Shown here piece after piece: positions 39,380 through 50,436 of a DNA stretch of 64,000 nt. A program made the translations under genes and the position numbers. Each line of letters opens with the position of its first letter. Position 1 is the stretch's first letter. Origin of the DNA: Xanthomonas arboricola (GTDB lineage: Bacteria; Pseudomonadota; Gammaproteobacteria; Xanthomonadales; Xanthomonadaceae); NCBI RefSeq assembly GCF_003353015.1, contig NZ_QREM01000007.1, forward strand, positions 868,044-932,043, read 5' to 3'. The notes beneath the pieces were generated by a model. That model ran no database searches. It had not been told where the DNA came from and worked only from the letters and a program-made list of their open reading frames with translations.

Positions 39380-41610
39380 GCAGCCACCACCGTTACACGA
39401 CCGGCACCAAGCGGCGCGGTTGCGCCATGGCCGGATTCGATCCACACCGTGCCCGGTGCGACGCGCTTGTCCAGCACCACCGGCAACGTTGCCTTACCGG
39501 CATCGGTGCCGACCTTGACCATCTGACCGGCGCCGACCTGCAACTGCGCGGCCTGCTCCGGGTGCATCGCCACGCACGGGGCGATGTTGAGCGGATGCGA
39601 CTGCAACGCGGCCGCGCGACGCACCACCGCGTCGGTGCGATAGATCGCCGCGGTGGCGGCGACCTCCAGCCCGTCACTGCTCGCAGCCGGCTGCGCCGAG
39701 GCGGCGGGACTGACGTGACGGTTCTGCATGCCGGCACGCAGGCCGACCAGGTCGATGAATTCAAACCCGGCCAGACCCAGCTCGCCGCCAAGCGCCCGCA
39801 ATACACGCCAGCCTTCACGCGCTTCGACAGGCAGGCGACCGGCGGCACGTGCGGTCTGCACGCGGCCATCCAGATTGGTCAGCGATGCGTCGATTTCCGG
39901 CAGTGCGCCGATCGGCAGGATCACATCGGCCACGTCGCGCGTCGAGGCGCAGGCGAACTGGCTGAACGCGACCACCTTGGCACCCGCCAAGGCGCTGCGT
40001 GCGGCGGCGGCATCGGCGAAATCCAGACCGGGCTCGATGCCATACAACACGTAGGCCTGGCGCGGCTGCGCCAGCATGCCGGCGACATCGCGTGCGGTCG
40101 GCAGCACACCTTGCGCCACCAGACCGACCGCGTTCGCACCCTGCGGGATGCGGCACAGCGAGGCGCCGGTTGCAGCCGCAAAGTCGCGTGCTGCAGCACG
40201 CAGTGCGGCGGCCTGCGGATGATTTTCAGCCAGTGCGCCGACCACGATCACCGCGCGCGTGGCGCCCTTGACCGCATCGCGCAATGCAGCATCGTCCAGC
40301 GCTCCCGCCAGCTGCGACGGCGCAACGACCGCACGGCTTGCCTGGGTGAAGGCGAAATCGAAATCGACCGGATTGACCGAATGGATCTTCGTCCCGTTCT
40401 GGATGCTGGCCTTGCGCAGGCGCGCATGCAGCAACGGCAGTTCGTGACGCACGTTGGTGCCGAACAGCACCACCACATCGGCGTGCTCGATCTCGGCCAG
40501 CGGCGCGGCAAACGGTTCGGCCACTGCAGCGTCGGAAAAATCGCGATTGAGCAGACGGTGATCCAGATTGCCGCTGTTCAAGCCTTCGGCCAGGCGTGCG
40601 AGCAGCGCGCCCTCCTCGTTGGAGGTGGACGGATGCACCAGCACACCGAGCTGATCGCCGGCGTTGTCACGCAGGATCTGCGTCGCAGCGGCCAGGCCTT
40701 CGGCCCAGCTCACCTCGGTCCACTCACCATTGACCTTCTTCAGCGGCTTGACCGCACGGTCTTCGGCGTACAGGCCCTGGTGCGAATAACGGTCGCGGTC
40801 GGACAGCCAGCACTCGTTGACCGCCTCGTTCTCGCGCGGCACGGTGCGCAGCACTTCGCCGCGACGCACGTGCAGGAACAGGTTCGAGCCCATCGCATCG
40901 TGATAGCCGAGCGACTCGCGTGCCATCAGTTCCCACGGACGCGCGCGGAACTGGAACACCTTGTTGGTCAGCGCGCCGACCGGGCACACGTCGATGACGT
41001 TGCCGGAGATCTCGGTGGTCAACGGCTTGCCGTCGTAGGTGCCGATCTGCAGGTTCTCGCCGCGATACATGCCACCCAGCTCGTAGGTGCCGGCGATGTC
41101 CGCGGTGAAACGCACGCAACGGGTGCACTGGATGCAGCGGGTCATTTCGGTGGCGACCAGCGGACCGATGTCCTCGTCCTGCACCACGCGCTTGCGTTCG
41201 TTGAAGCGACTGACCGAACGGCCGTAGCCGAGCGACACGTCCTGCAATTCGCACTCGCCGCCCTGATCGCAGATCGGGCAGTCCAGCGGGTGATTGATCA
41301 GCAGGAATTCCATCACGCTGCGCTGATACTTCAGCGCCTTCTCGCTACGCGTGGTGACCTTCATGCCGTCCATCACCGGCGTGGCGCAGGCAGGCGACGG
41401 CTTCGGGGATTTTTCGACGTCCACCAGGCACATGCGGCAGTTGGCGGCGATCGGCAGCTTCTCGTGGTAGCAGAAGCGCGGGATCGGAATGCCGGCCTTG
41501 TCGGCCGCCTGGATGATCATCGAGCCCTTCGGCACGACCAGACTCTGGCCGTCGATCTCGACGGTCACATGGTCCGGCGGCACGTTCGGGTTCACTGGTT
41601 GGGCGCTCAT
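39376..41610 (-). CDS. nuoG: NADH-quinone oxidoreductase subunit G
   Basis: 744-aa largest soluble subunit of complex I. The N-terminal ferredoxin-like [2Fe-2S] site is [18 protein letters not shown] with a later CATP Cys. A His-Cys3 site follows ([19 protein letters not shown]), then a [4Fe-4S] site [11 protein letters not shown], with the fourth Cys in DVCPVGALT. The rest is the molybdopterin-oxidoreductase-like fold without visible molybdenum function. ATG 41610 overlaps the nuoF stop; the long upstream ORF extension is nuoF in another frame. Confidence 0.96.
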   Translation of the reverse strand: MSAQPVNPNVPPDHVTVEIDGQSLVVPKGSMIIQAADKAGIPIPRFCYHEKLPIAANCRMCLVDVEKSPKPSPACATPVMDGMKVTTRSEKALKYQRSVMEFLLINHPLDCPICDQGGECELQDVSLGYGRSVSRFNERKRVVQDEDIGPLVATEMTRCIQCTRCVRFTADIAGTYELGGMYRGENLQIGTYDGKPLTTEISGNVIDVCPVGALTNKVFQFRARPWELMARESLGYHDAMGSNLFLHVRRGEVLRTVPRENEAVNECWLSDRDRYSHQGLYAEDRAVKPLKKVNGEWTEVSWAEGLAAATQILRDNAGDQLGVLVHPSTSNEEGALLARLAEGLNSGNLDHRLLNRDFSDAAVAEPFAAPLAEIEHADVVVLFGTNVRHELPLLHARLRKASIQNGTKIHSVNPVDFDFAFTQASRAVVAPSQLAGALDDAALRDAVKGATRAVIVVGALAENHPQAAALRAAARDFAAATGASLCRIPQGANAVGLVAQGVLPTARDVAGMLAQPRQAYVLYGIEPGLDFADAAAARSALAGAKVVAFSQFACASTRDVADVILPIGALPEIDASLTNLDGRVQTARAAGRLPVEAREGWRVLRALGGELGLAGFEFIDLVGLRAGMQNRHVSPAASAQPAASSDGLEVAATAAIYRTDAVVRRAAALQSHPLNIAPCVAMHPEQAAQLQVGAGQMVKVGTDAGKATLPVVLDKRVAPGTVWIESGHGATAPLGAGRVTVVAA

Positions 41611-42941
41611 GCGGCCACTCCGACTTGCGTGTCGACGATCGAACGACCGTTGACGATGTAGTACTCGAACTCGTCCCAGAACTGGCGCAGGAAGCCCTGG
41701 ATCGGCCACGCCGCCGCTTCGCCGAAGGCACAGATGGTGTGTCCTTCGATCTGGCCGGCAACCGTGCGCAGCTGGTGCAGGTCTTCCATCGTGGCCTTGC
41801 CGGCGACGATGCGCTCCAGCACGCGGTGCATCCAGCCGGTGCCTTCGCGGCACGGGGTGCACTGGCCGCAGGATTCCTTGTGGAAGAACTGCGAGATGCG
41901 GCAGGCAAAACGCACGCAGCAGACGCTGTCGTCCAGCACCACGATGGCGCCCGATCCCAGACCGGTGCCCAGTGCACGCAAGGTGTCGTAGTCCATCTGC
42001 AGACCGGCAACCTGGTCGGCCTTCAGCACCGGCATCGACACGCCGCCAGGCACCACGCCCTTGAGCTTGCGGCCCGGACGCAAGCCGCCGGCCATCTCCA
42101 GCAATTCGTCGAAGGTGGTACCGAGCGGCACTTCGAAATTGCCGCCCTTCTGCACGCAGCCGGACACCGAGAAGATCTTCGGGCCGCCGTTCTTGGTCTT
42201 GCTCAGGCCGAGGAACCACTCCGGGCCGTTGCGAATGATCGCCGGCACCGACGCGTAGGTCTCGGTGTTGTTGATGGTGGTCGGCTTGCCGTACAGGCCG
42301 AAGTTGGCCGGGAACGGCGGCTTGTAGCGCGGCTGGCCCTTCTTGCCTTCCAGCGATTCCATCAGCGCGGTTTCTTCGCCGCAGATGTAGGCGCCGGCAC
42401 CGAGCGCACCGTAGATGTCGATATCCACGCCGCTGCCGAGGATGTCCTTGCCCAGCCAGCCGTTGGCATAGGCATCGGCCAGCGCCAGCTCGAAATTCTC
42501 GAACGGCTCGTGGTGGAACTCGCCACGCAGGTAGTTGTAGCCCACGGTCGAACCGGTGGCGTAACAGGCGATCGCCATGCCCTCCACCACCGAATGCGGG
42601 TTGTAGCGCAGGATGTCGCGGTCCTTGCAGGTGCCCGGCTCGGATTCGTCCGAGTTGCACAGGATGTACTTCTGCATCGTGCCCTTGGGCATGAACGACC
42701 ACTTCAGACCGGTCGGGAAGCCCGCGCCACCGCGGCCGCGCAGGTTGGATGCCTTGACCATCTCGATGACGTCGGCCGGCGGGATCTTCTCTTCGAGGAT
42801 CTTGCGCAGCGCGGCGTAGCCACCGGTCTTCAGATAGCTCTCGTACGACCACGGGGTGTCGTAATGCAGCGTCGTGTAGACGACCTGATGCGGCAGCGGC
42901 GCCGGACCGACCGGGCCTGAGGGTGCGTGATGATGTGCCAT
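41607..42941 (-). CDS. nuoF: NADH-quinone oxidoreductase subunit F
   Basis: 444-aa NADH- and FMN-binding subunit. Signature segments: [20 protein letters not shown] near residue 65 (nucleotide binding), [16 protein letters not shown] near 95, and the glycine-rich [17 protein letters not shown] near 180. The [4Fe-4S] N3 site [13 protein letters not shown] lies near 352, with the last Cys in HTICAFGEA. It starts 3 nt after nuoE. The N terminus is His-rich (MAHHHAP). Confidence 0.97.
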   Translation of the reverse strand: MAHHHAPSGPVGPAPLPHQVVYTTLHYDTPWSYESYLKTGGYAALRKILEEKIPPADVIEMVKASNLRGRGGAGFPTGLKWSFMPKGTMQKYILCNSDESEPGTCKDRDILRYNPHSVVEGMAIACYATGSTVGYNYLRGEFHHEPFENFELALADAYANGWLGKDILGSGVDIDIYGALGAGAYICGEETALMESLEGKKGQPRYKPPFPANFGLYGKPTTINNTETYASVPAIIRNGPEWFLGLSKTKNGGPKIFSVSGCVQKGGNFEVPLGTTFDELLEMAGGLRPGRKLKGVVPGGVSMPVLKADQVAGLQMDYDTLRALGTGLGSGAIVVLDDSVCCVRFACRISQFFHKESCGQCTPCREGTGWMHRVLERIVAGKATMEDLHQLRTVAGQIEGHTICAFGEAAAWPIQGFLRQFWDEFEYYIVNGRSIVDTQVGVAA

Positions 42942-42944
42942 GCC

Positions 42945-43472
42945 TTACTCCAGCCCGTCCAGCAGCGCGTCGACCTTCTCTTTCGTCAGGTGCTCGTGGT
43001 AATGGCCGTTGATGACCATCATCGGCGCTGCGGAGCAGGCCGCCAGGCACTCTTCTTCGCGCTTGAGGTAGACGCGGCCATCGGCAGTCGACTGCCCCAG
43101 CTTGCAACCCAGTTTATTTTCCGCATGCGCCAGCAGATCTTCGGCGCCATTGAGCCAGCAGCTGATGTTGGTGCAGAACGCCACGTTGTGGCGGCCGACC
43201 TTTTCGGTCTCGAACATCGAGTAGAAGCTGGCGACCTCATAGGCCCACACCGGCGGCAGCTCCAGATACTTGGCCACGCCGACGATCAGCTCGTCGGTCA
43301 GCCAGCCCTGGTTCTGCTCCTGCGCAGCGTGCAAGCCCTGCAGCACGGCCGAACGCTTGCGGTCGGGCGGGAACTTGGTCAGCCAATGGTCGATGTGCGC
43401 GCGCGTCTTGTCGCTCAGCACCACCTGCGGATCGACGTCGCGCGCCGCTTCGAAATTACCCGTCGCCTTCAT
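42945..43472 (-). CDS. nuoE: NADH-quinone oxidoreductase subunit E
   Basis: 175-aa thioredoxin-fold subunit with [2Fe-2S] cluster N1a. Ligands are seen as CTNISC (about 99-104) and ECLAAC (about 141-146). The helical N-terminal part includes [35 protein letters not shown]. The ATG overlaps the nuoD stop (ATGA). Partner of NuoF in the NADH-dehydrogenase module. Confidence 0.97.
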   Translation of the reverse strand: MKATGNFEAARDVDPQVVLSDKTRAHIDHWLTKFPPDRKRSAVLQGLHAAQEQNQGWLTDELIVGVAKYLELPPVWAYEVASFYSMFETEKVGRHNVAFCTNISCWLNGAEDLLAHAENKLGCKLGQSTADGRVYLKREEECLAACSAAPMMVINGHYHEHLTKEKVDALLDGLE

Positions 43473-44776
43473 CGGTCAACCTCACCGAAAACCAAATCGT
43501 AAGTACCGATCATCGCCACGACGTCGGCCAGCAGATAGCCACGCACCACCGCGTCCATCGACGACAGATGCGCAAAGCCCGGCGCGCGCAGGTGCACGCG
43601 GAACGGCTTGTTGGCGCCATCGGACATCAGGTAGCAGCCGAACTCGCCCTTGGGCGCTTCGACCGCGCAGTAGGTTTCGCCGGCCGGCACGCAGTAGCCT
43701 TCGCTGAACAGCTTGAAGTGATGGATCAGCGCTTCCATGTCGTCCTTCATGCCTTCGCGGCTTGGCGGAGCGACCTTGAAATTGGTGACCATGACCGGGC
43801 CGGGGTTGGCCTTCAGCCATTTCACGCATTGCTTGATGATGCGGTTGGATTCACGCATCTCGGCCACGCGCACCAGATAGCGGTCGTAGCAATCGCCATT
43901 GGTGCCGACCGGCACGTCGAATTCCACCGCGTCGTACTTGGCGTACGGCTGCTTCTTGCGCAGGTCCCACTCGATACCCGAACCGCGCAGCATCGGACCG
44001 GTCATGCCCCAGGCACGCGCCAGGTCGGGGCTGATGATGCCGACGTCGACGGTACGCTGCTTCCAGATGCGGTTGTCGGTCAGCAGCGTCTCGTACTCGT
44101 CCACACGCGACGGGAACGTATTGGTGAAATCCTCGAGGAAGTCCAGCATCGAGCCTTCGCGCGCTGCATTGAGCTTCTTCAGTGCCCCGCCCTTGTGCCA
44201 GCGGGATTCCTTGTACTTGGGCATGCGATCGGGCAGATCGCGATACACGCCGCCTGGGCGGTAGTAGGCAGCGTGCATGCGCGCGCCGCTGACCGCCTCG
44301 TAGACGTCCATCAATTCTTCGCGCTCGCGGAACGCGTACAGCATCACCGCCATCGCGCCCAGATCCAGCGCATTGGAACCGACCCACATCAGGTGGTTCT
44401 TGATGCGGGTGATCTCGTCGAACATGGTGCGGATGTAGTGCGCGCGCTCGGGCACTTCGATCCCCATCAGGGATTCGATCGCGCGCACATAGGCGTGCTC
44501 GTTGCACATCATCGACACGTAATCCAGGCGGTCCATGTAGGGAACCGACTGGTTGAACGGCTTGGACTCGGCCAGCTTCTCGGTGCCACGGTGCAGCAGG
44601 CCGATATGCGGATCGGCACGCACCACGGTCTCGCCGTCCATTTCCAGGATCAGGCGCAGCACGCCGTGCGCCGCAGGATGCTGCGGGCCGAAGTTCATCG
44701 TGTAGTTGCGGATTTCCTGCTTGCTTTCGACAGGATTGCTCGCGAAGGCATCGGTTGCCTGGCGGAACTCACTCAC
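43469..44776 (-). CDS. nuoD: NADH-quinone oxidoreductase subunit D
   Basis: 435-aa 49-kDa-type subunit at the quinone site. Conserved: [22 protein letters not shown] near residue 28, with the quinone-site His in [24 protein letters not shown] near 55 and [18 protein letters not shown] near 88 also match. The C terminus is the family-typical [18 protein letters not shown]. Separate from nuoC (not fused as in E. coli); its ATG overlaps the nuoC stop. Confidence 0.97.
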   Translation of the reverse strand: MSEFRQATDAFASNPVESKQEIRNYTMNFGPQHPAAHGVLRLILEMDGETVVRADPHIGLLHRGTEKLAESKPFNQSVPYMDRLDYVSMMCNEHAYVRAIESLMGIEVPERAHYIRTMFDEITRIKNHLMWVGSNALDLGAMAVMLYAFREREELMDVYEAVSGARMHAAYYRPGGVYRDLPDRMPKYKESRWHKGGALKKLNAAREGSMLDFLEDFTNTFPSRVDEYETLLTDNRIWKQRTVDVGIISPDLARAWGMTGPMLRGSGIEWDLRKKQPYAKYDAVEFDVPVGTNGDCYDRYLVRVAEMRESNRIIKQCVKWLKANPGPVMVTNFKVAPPSREGMKDDMEALIHHFKLFSEGYCVPAGETYCAVEAPKGEFGCYLMSDGANKPFRVHLRAPGFAHLSSMDAVVRGYLLADVVAMIGTYDLVFGEVDR

Positions 44777-45525
44777 TTGGCGGTCTCCGACTTGCCCACT
44801 TCACCGGCGGCAGTCTCATAACGGGCATCGTCGCGGATCACGCGCGGCACACCGACGCGCGGCTCGACCGAGGTTACCGGCTCGTACACGACACGCTTGC
44901 GCTCATCGTCGTAACGCACTTCGACGTTGCCGATCAGCGGGAAATCCTTGCGGAACGGGTGGCCGACAAATCCATAGTCGGTCAGGATGCGGCGCAGGTC
45001 CGGGTGGCCATCGAAGACGATGCCGAACAGGTCGAAGGCCTCGCGCTCGAACCAGTTCACACCCGGCCAGATGTCGGTCAGCGACGCCACCACCGGCACC
45101 TGCTCGTCCGGTGCGTAGCAACGCACCCGCAGACGCTGGTTGTGCTGGTAGGAGATCAGCTGCGCGACCACCGCAAAGCGTTGCTTGGGCATGTGCTGCG
45201 GATGGGCGCCGTCGGAACTTTCCTGGCTGGGAAATTCGCCCCAGGCGAAACGGCCGACGGCCTTGCCCTCGACGCCGCGGCTGAAACCCTGCGACGACAC
45301 GTCGGCGGTGTCCCACTCGTCGCTGCCGTAGCCCAGGTAATCGACGCCGCACAGATCGCTGAGCTGCTCGAAACCGAGCTCGTCGCGCAGGGCCAGGCAG
45401 GTGGCGTGCCAATCGGCCGCAGCGACTTCCAGCGTCACTTCGCCGCGCGGCAATGCCACGGCGATCTGCGCACCGGCGAAACGTGCCGCGAGTCGGTCAG
45501 TGAAGGAAGATGCTTGCTCTGCCAT
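44773..45525 (-). CDS. nuoC: NADH-quinone oxidoreductase subunit C
   Basis: 250-aa 30-kDa-type subunit. The family core lies at [43 protein letters not shown]-type sequence (about 145-190), followed by [21 protein letters not shown]. An extra segment (about residues 70-100) with [19 protein letters not shown] is longer than in many relatives. The stop overlaps nuoD; 36 nt separate it from nuoB. Confidence 0.96.
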   Translation of the reverse strand: MAEQASSFTDRLAARFAGAQIAVALPRGEVTLEVAAADWHATCLALRDELGFEQLSDLCGVDYLGYGSDEWDTADVSSQGFSRGVEGKAVGRFAWGEFPSQESSDGAHPQHMPKQRFAVVAQLISYQHNQRLRVRCYAPDEQVPVVASLTDIWPGVNWFEREAFDLFGIVFDGHPDLRRILTDYGFVGHPFRKDFPLIGNVEVRYDDERKRVVYEPVTSVEPRVGVPRVIRDDARYETAAGEVGKSETAK

Positions 45526-45561
45526 GGGGGCTTGGCTGCTCTCAGTAGAAGAAGACGGGTG

Positions 45562-46116
45562 TCAGCGCGCGATGGTCTGGGTACGCCAGATCTTCTTCTG
45601 CAGCTGCAGGATGCCGTAAACCAGCGCCTCGGCGGTCGGCGGGCAACCGGGGACGTAGATGTCCACCGGCACGATGCGATCGCAACCGCGCACCACCGAA
45701 TACGAATAATGGTAGTAGCCACCGCCATTGGCGCAGCTGCCCATCGAGATGACCCACTTCGGATCCGGCATCTGGTCGTAGACCTTGCGCAGCGCCGGGG
45801 CCATCTTGTTGACCAGCGTGCCGGCCACGATCATCACGTCGGACTGGCGCGGCGACGGGCGGAATACCACGCCGTAGCGGTCCAGATCCAGACGCGCCGC
45901 ACCGGCATGCATCATCTCGACCGCGCAACAGGCCAGGCCGAAGGTCATCGGCCACATCGAACCGGTGCGCGCCCAATTCAGCAGCGCATCGACACTGGTG
46001 GTCACGTAGCCCTTCTCGAGCAGCGGGTTTTCGCCTTCCGGGCGCAGGATGTCTTCCACCCGGCCTTCCGGCATCGGGTTGGTCATCAGACGATCCAGGG
46101 TCTGAATCACTCCCAT
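45562..46116 (-). CDS. nuoB: NADH-quinone oxidoreductase subunit B
   Basis: 184-aa subunit carrying the terminal [4Fe-4S] cluster N2. Ligand pattern: the adjacent Cys pair in [10 protein letters not shown] near residue 60, Cys in [16 protein letters not shown] near 125, and Cys in [14 protein letters not shown] near 155. ATG at 46116 overlaps the end of nuoA by 10 nt. Longer in-frame ORF start codons lie inside nuoA and are rejected. Confidence 0.97.
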   Translation of the reverse strand: MGVIQTLDRLMTNPMPEGRVEDILRPEGENPLLEKGYVTTSVDALLNWARTGSMWPMTFGLACCAVEMMHAGAARLDLDRYGVVFRPSPRQSDVMIVAGTLVNKMAPALRKVYDQMPDPKWVISMGSCANGGGYYHYSYSVVRGCDRIVPVDIYVPGCPPTAEALVYGILQLQKKIWRTQTIAR

Positions 46117-46463
46117 TCCAGCGCTCCCTTCTTCCACACGTAGATAAAGCCGAGGAACAACATGCCGACGAACAGGCCCATGGTGACCAGCGAACGTGCG
46201 CCGATCTCCATGAACACCTGCGTCCACGGCACGATGAAGATGATTTCCAGATCGAACACGATGAACTGGATCGCGATCAGGTAGTAGCGCACGTCGAACT
46301 TCATGCGCGCGTCTTCGAAGGCTTCGAAGCCGCACTCGTAAGGCGAGAGCTTGCGCGCATCCGGGGTACGCGGAGCGAGGAATCGACCGATCAGCATCAG
46401 CACGATGCCGATACCGGTGGCGACGATCAGAAACAGCAGACTCGGCAAATATTCGGCCAGCAC
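46107..46463 (-). CDS. nuoA: NADH-quinone oxidoreductase subunit A
   Basis: 118-aa, three-helix membrane subunit, first gene of the nuo operon. Conserved loop [36 protein letters not shown] near residues 45-80, including the Cys implicated in active/deactive transition of the enzyme in other organisms. The GTG at 46463 gives the normal N terminus [19 protein letters not shown]; the upstream ORF runs into the tRNA-Leu gap. Confidence 0.95.
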   Translation of the reverse strand: MLAEYLPSLLFLIVATGIGIVLMLIGRFLAPRTPDARKLSPYECGFEAFEDARMKFDVRYYLIAIQFIVFDLEIIFIVPWTQVFMEIGARSLVTMGLFVGMLFLGFIYVWKKGALEWE

Positions 46464-46565
46464 AGCGATTCTCTCTTGCCTCTGCCCGCACGCGCCGCGT
46501 GCCGGCATGGGGTATAGGCAGGCCCCGCGCGCGACAGGCAATGCGCAGGAACTGCAGCCAAACAA

Positions 46566-46650
46566 TGGTGCCCAAGAGGGGACTCGAACCCCTACGACCT
46601 AAGTCGCTACCACCTCAAGGTAGTGCGTCTACCAATTCCGCCACCTGGGC
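46566..46650 (-). tRNA. tRNA-Leu (GAG)
   Basis: 85-nt class II tRNA with encoded CCA. Acceptor GCCCAGG pairs with CTTGGGC allowing a G-T pair; anticodon loop TTGAGGT gives GAG. The long variable arm (CGACTTAGGTCG-type stem) is typical of leucine tRNAs. It lies between secG and nuoA on the same strand, so it may be co-transcribed with either. Confidence 0.96.
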
Positions 46651-46699
46651 ATACGTTGCGCCGCTGGGCATCCCAGTGCGCAGCGTATTGTAACCGGCT

Positions 46700-47173
46700 T
46701 CAGCGTTTTTGTGCTGGTTCTGAAGCGTTTTCTTCGCGGGCCGCGGGCGCCTGCTGCGCCGGCGCGGACGGCGCAGGCGCTGCAGCCGCAGGAGCGGCGG
46801 GCACCGGCTGCGCGGGAGCGGTCGGCACCGCGCCTGCAGCCGGCGCCTGCGGCAACGGCTGAGTCAGCTCGCCTGCCGCGGCAGGCGCCGGGGTGGCCGA
46901 CTGCGACATCACGCCCAGGTTCTGGTCGGTCGGCCGTGCGCCGTGAGTGGCATACCACGCCATGAACAGACTGATGCTGAAGAACACCACCGCCAGCCAC
47001 TTGGTCGACTTGGACAGGAAGTTCGACGCGCCCTGCGAGCCGAACACGGTGCCCGAGGCGCCGGCGCCGAAGCCGGAACCGGCCGCCGCACCTGCACCGC
47101 GCTGCATCAGGATCAGCGCAATCATCGCCAGCGCGACCAGCACGTAGACCACATTGAGGATCAACATCAGCAT
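46700..47173 (-). CDS. secG: Preprotein translocase subunit SecG with Ala/Pro-rich tail
   Basis: 157-aa inner-membrane subunit of the SecYEG channel. Two helices are visible (about 2-21 and 58-76), linked by MQRGAGAAAGSGFGAGASGTVFGSQGASNFLSK, the family-specific cytoplasmic loop. After residue 85 comes an Ala/Pro-rich, low-complexity tail (AAPAAAAPAPSAPAQQAPA) making it clearly longer than E. coli SecG (110 aa). It follows tpiA by 33 nt, a common arrangement. Confidence 0.94.
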   Translation of the reverse strand: MLMLILNVVYVLVALAMIALILMQRGAGAAAGSGFGAGASGTVFGSQGASNFLSKSTKWLAVVFFSISLFMAWYATHGARPTDQNLGVMSQSATPAPAAAGELTQPLPQAPAAGAVPTAPAQPVPAAPAAAAPAPSAPAQQAPAAREENASEPAQKR

Positions 47174-47206
47174 CTCGAAATCCGTCCCCGGACAAAACTT
47201 AATGGG

Positions 47207-47962
47207 TTAACAAGCGGCCGCCGCACGCGCGATGGCCAGGAAATCCTCGGCGACCAGCGAGGCGCCTCCGACCAGCCCGCCATCGACGTCGGGCTGGGCA
47301 AACAGCTCGCTGGCGTTATCGGGCTTGACACTGCCCCCGTACAGGATGGGCAGAGAATCGGCAATTCTAGCATCCGCCTTCGCGACTTCGCCACGCAGGA
47401 ACGCGTGGACCGCCTGTGCCTGCTCGGGACTGGCAGTGCGGCCGGTGCCGATGGCCCAGATCGGCTCGTAGGCGAGCACCGCGCGGGCAAACCCCGTGCT
47501 CCCCACCAGCGCCAGCACCGGTGCGAGCTGGGCGCGCAGCACCGCCTCGGTCTGGTCGGCCTCGCGTTGCTCCAGCGACTCGCCCACGCACAGCACCGGG
47601 ATCAGCCCGGCATGCATGGCGGCGGCGAATTTGCGCGCCACCAGCTCGCTGCTCTCACGATGGTACTGACGACGTTCGGAGTGGCCGACCAGCCCGTACT
47701 CGGCGCCGACATCGACCAGCATCGTGGCCGATACCTCGCCGGTGTAGGCCCCCTTCTCGTTGCTGCTGACATCCTGGGCACCGAAACACAGGTGGTGCTC
47801 CTCGAAATCCTCGATCAGGTCGCCCAGGTAGGGCAGTGGCGGCAGGATGACGACATCGACACCCTCCAGGGGCATGTGCGTGGCGATCCGGCCCACCAGT
47901 TCGGTGGCGAAGGCGCGGCTGCCATGCAGCTTCCAGTTTCCGGCTACGATCTTTCGACGCAT
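47207..47962 (-). CDS. tpiA: Triosephosphate isomerase
   Basis: 251-aa glycolytic/gluconeogenic enzyme interconverting dihydroxyacetone phosphate and glyceraldehyde 3-phosphate. Catalytic residues are visible: Lys in GNWKLHG (residue 11), His in VGHSERRQ (near 95), and Glu in AYEPIWAIGTGRTAS (near 168). Phosphate-loop LPILYGGSVKPDNA lies near 208. ATG 47962 is chosen over in-frame upstream codons because it gives the canonical MRRKIVAGNWK start. Confidence 0.97.
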   Translation of the reverse strand: MRRKIVAGNWKLHGSRAFATELVGRIATHMPLEGVDVVILPPLPYLGDLIEDFEEHHLCFGAQDVSSNEKGAYTGEVSATMLVDVGAEYGLVGHSERRQYHRESSELVARKFAAAMHAGLIPVLCVGESLEQREADQTEAVLRAQLAPVLALVGSTGFARAVLAYEPIWAIGTGRTASPEQAQAVHAFLRGEVAKADARIADSLPILYGGSVKPDNASELFAQPDVDGGLVGGASLVAEDFLAIARAAAAC

Positions 47963-48075
47963 CAGGCGCAGGTTCCTGAGTTGAAGACAGGCGACAGAAT
48001 AGCCCATGCCCGGTCGGCAACCGGCACACGCCTGTCCTTCGCCTGTCCTCTCCCTCCCCCCAACAGGAACCTGCC

Positions 48076-48876
48076 ATGTCCGTTTCGCCTGTCTTCGCGC
48101 TGGTCACCGGTGCCTCCAGCGGCATCGGTCGGGAGATTGCGCGTGCCTACGCAAGACGTGGCGTGCCCGTGATCCTGACCGCACGCCGGGTCGACCGGCT
48201 GCAGGCACTGGCCGAGGAATTACGGTCGTTGGTGCGGGTCGAAGTCGTGCCGGCCGATCTGGCCGAGGCAGACGCAGTGGAAACGCTGGTTGCGCAGATC
48301 CGGCGCAACGGCTGGACGGTCGGCACCTTGGTCAACAACGCCGGCTACGGCGTGCCGGGCCGCTATCTGCACAACGACTGGACCATGCATGCACGCTTTC
48401 TGCAGGTGATGGTCGGCGCGGTGTGCGAGCTGACCTGGCGCCTGTTGCCGATGATCCGCGCCAGCGGCCAGGGCCGCATCCTCAACGTGGCCTCGTTCGC
48501 CGCCCTCACGCCCAGTGCCGACGGGCAGACCCTGTATGCGGCCAGCAAGAGCTTCATGCTGCGCTTCAGCGAATCGCTGGCGCTGGAAAATGCCGACTGC
48601 GCAGTCAAGGTCTGCGCGCTGTGCCCCGGCTTTGCCTGGTCGGAGTTCCACGATGTGACCGGCACCCGTGAGGCGATGTCCGCCCTGCCCCGCTGGGCCT
48701 GGCTGCAAGCCGACGACGTGGCCGAGTACGGCATTGCCGCACTGGAACGCGGCCAGGTGCTGGCCGTGCCGGGCTGGCGCTATCGCCTGGTCAACGCCGC
48801 GTTGCGCGTATTGCCGCATGCGCTTGCATTGCGCCTGATGGCGCGCGGCTCGCACCGGGTGCGGCCGCTGCAGTGA
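48076..48876 (+). CDS. SDR-family oxidoreductase
   Basis: 266-aa classical short-chain dehydrogenase. Nucleotide-binding TGASSGIG at about 11-18, NNAGYGVPG near 92, catalytic Ser in NVASFAALTP near 140 and YAASK near 155, so the active site is intact. Substrate unknown; the C-terminal sequence GWRYRLVNAALRVLPHALALRLM resembles membrane-associated or lipid-type SDRs. Divergent from tpiA with a 113-bp gap. Confidence 0.88.
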   Translation: MSVSPVFALVTGASSGIGREIARAYARRGVPVILTARRVDRLQALAEELRSLVRVEVVPADLAEADAVETLVAQIRRNGWTVGTLVNNAGYGVPGRYLHNDWTMHARFLQVMVGAVCELTWRLLPMIRASGQGRILNVASFAALTPSADGQTLYAASKSFMLRFSESLALENADCAVKVCALCPGFAWSEFHDVTGTREAMSALPRWAWLQADDVAEYGIAALERGQVLAVPGWRYRLVNAALRVLPHALALRLMARGSHRVRPLQ

Positions 48877-48984
48877 GCACACTCAGCCTATGCGCACCTG
48901 GCTTGTGAATGAGAGACACTGGGCAGTGCGTCCGGCCGAAGCGCCGCCGCATGCCATCACCATCAGGGGCGCGAGCGAAAAGCG

Positions 48985-50382
48985 ATGATCAGGTTGGATA
49001 CGACACCAGTGCATGCAGCACCGGCGACACGCAATGACTCACGGGCGATTCCGTTCCTGGTCGCTGCAGCGATCTTCCTCGTGGTGCAACTGAGCATTGA
49101 TGCCAGGGAATTTACGGGCGACGCCGGCGCTTACTGGGCAATAAGCTCAGCCATCATCGACGGCAGCTTCCCACAAACGATCCGTGGCTACGCCTACCCA
49201 CTCCTGCTGACCCCCTTCAGGCTTGCCTTCGACCACTCGCAATCCGCAGGGTTATTTTTCCTGAAAATAGGGCAATCGATCGGATATGCCTACGCATTCT
49301 CCATATTGATCCCGGATCTTTACAGATCGATATTTGGCGGGACCCTTTCCATCGTCAGGAGGCTCATTCCGGCACTCCTGATTGCATCGGCATTCCCGGG
49401 ACTGATCTCCTACCCTCTGAGCGATGCGCCATCGCTGGGGCTGATGGCATTGTCCTCATACCTCACGGCGAGATCGATCAGGTCAAAGTCATTCTACGGT
49501 TTGTTTGCGGCGGGCCTGATCTGCTATCTGACATACAACATCAGGACCATCTACCTATTTTCGTTCGTCGCCCTCGCCTTCGTCGTGGTGATTTTTTTCG
49601 CCAGGGACATGCGAGGCAGGGCGTTTGCGCTCATGACCTTTCTGATGGGCTCACTGCTTGGCGCCTTGCCGCAGATGGCGATCAACTACAAGCACCACGC
49701 CACCGTGTCGCCGCTCGTGGTGACCGATGTCCGCGGCGCGTCGCTTTTCGCCAGGCAGCTGACATGGGGCATGGTCGTTGACAGGTACGAAACCTATATT
49801 GACCCCGGCACCGGAAAGGCAACCCCGACCTTCTACGCCAATACGCGTGGTGCCGCGGTGCTGGAGAAGAACGGCGGATTTACGGCCAACCAGTCGTTCC
49901 CCAGGATCCTGGCGATGATGGCGGACCACCCCATCACCTTCGTTGAGATCTATCTGCGCCACATTGCCTCAGCGCTGGACGTCCGAGATGGGGAGGTCTA
50001 TACAAGGCAGCCATCCGCCGAGAAGAATCCTCGTTCGCTCCTCTTCCTCGTCATCGTCACTTTTGGCATCACCCAACTGGGCAGGGCGATCTTTTCCACC
50101 GCATCCCAGCAACCAGTGAGCGCCCGGGTCCTGTACGCACTGACCTTGCTCGCACCTTGCGTGGCCATCATTCCTGGCGCAATCGAGACGCGATTCTTCC
50201 TCCCCCTCCATTGCCTCGCATACTGCGCACTGGCGTTTCAAGACACCACCAGGAAGGCGCTCGTCATCCAGCTGGGGTTGGCCGCGGCCCTGACTGCAGG
50301 CATCTACTCTTTCGTCGCACAGTCGGTGAAACATCCGATTCACGCACGGCCTGAGTCCTACCTCCTCAGTCGCCCGGCTTAA
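48985..50382 (+). CDS. Multi-pass membrane protein, possible GT-C-like glycosyltransferase
   Basis: 465-aa inner-membrane protein with about nine to ten hydrophobic segments. The first large loop begins EFTGDAGAYWAISSAIIDGSF, an acidic loop after helix 1 like that of GT-C (ArnT/PMT-type) transferases. A long soluble loop (about 245-330) contains TDVRGASLFARQLTWGM. No family is recognised with certainty. The gene is visibly AT-richer than its neighbours and stands alone between unrelated genes, suggesting late acquisition. An acyl or sugar transfer role is only inference. Confidence 0.65.
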   Translation: MIRLDTTPVHAAPATRNDSRAIPFLVAAAIFLVVQLSIDAREFTGDAGAYWAISSAIIDGSFPQTIRGYAYPLLLTPFRLAFDHSQSAGLFFLKIGQSIGYAYAFSILIPDLYRSIFGGTLSIVRRLIPALLIASAFPGLISYPLSDAPSLGLMALSSYLTARSIRSKSFYGLFAAGLICYLTYNIRTIYLFSFVALAFVVVIFFARDMRGRAFALMTFLMGSLLGALPQMAINYKHHATVSPLVVTDVRGASLFARQLTWGMVVDRYETYIDPGTGKATPTFYANTRGAAVLEKNGGFTANQSFPRILAMMADHPITFVEIYLRHIASALDVRDGEVYTRQPSAEKNPRSLLFLVIVTFGITQLGRAIFSTASQQPVSARVLYALTLLAPCVAIIPGAIETRFFLPLHCLAYCALAFQDTTRKALVIQLGLAAALTAGIYSFVAQSVKHPIHARPESYLLSRPA

Positions 50383-50436
50383 GCTCACCAGGATCGCTGG
50401 CCGCCGCGACATCCGGCCCCCCTCACCGGATGCGAC

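Noticed and set aside
39376-43107. 1243-aa frame suggesting a NuoF-NuoG fusion
   Set aside because: The upstream 500 codons are nuoF out of frame; NuoF is complete in its own frame and NuoG has its own ATG overlapping the nuoF stop.
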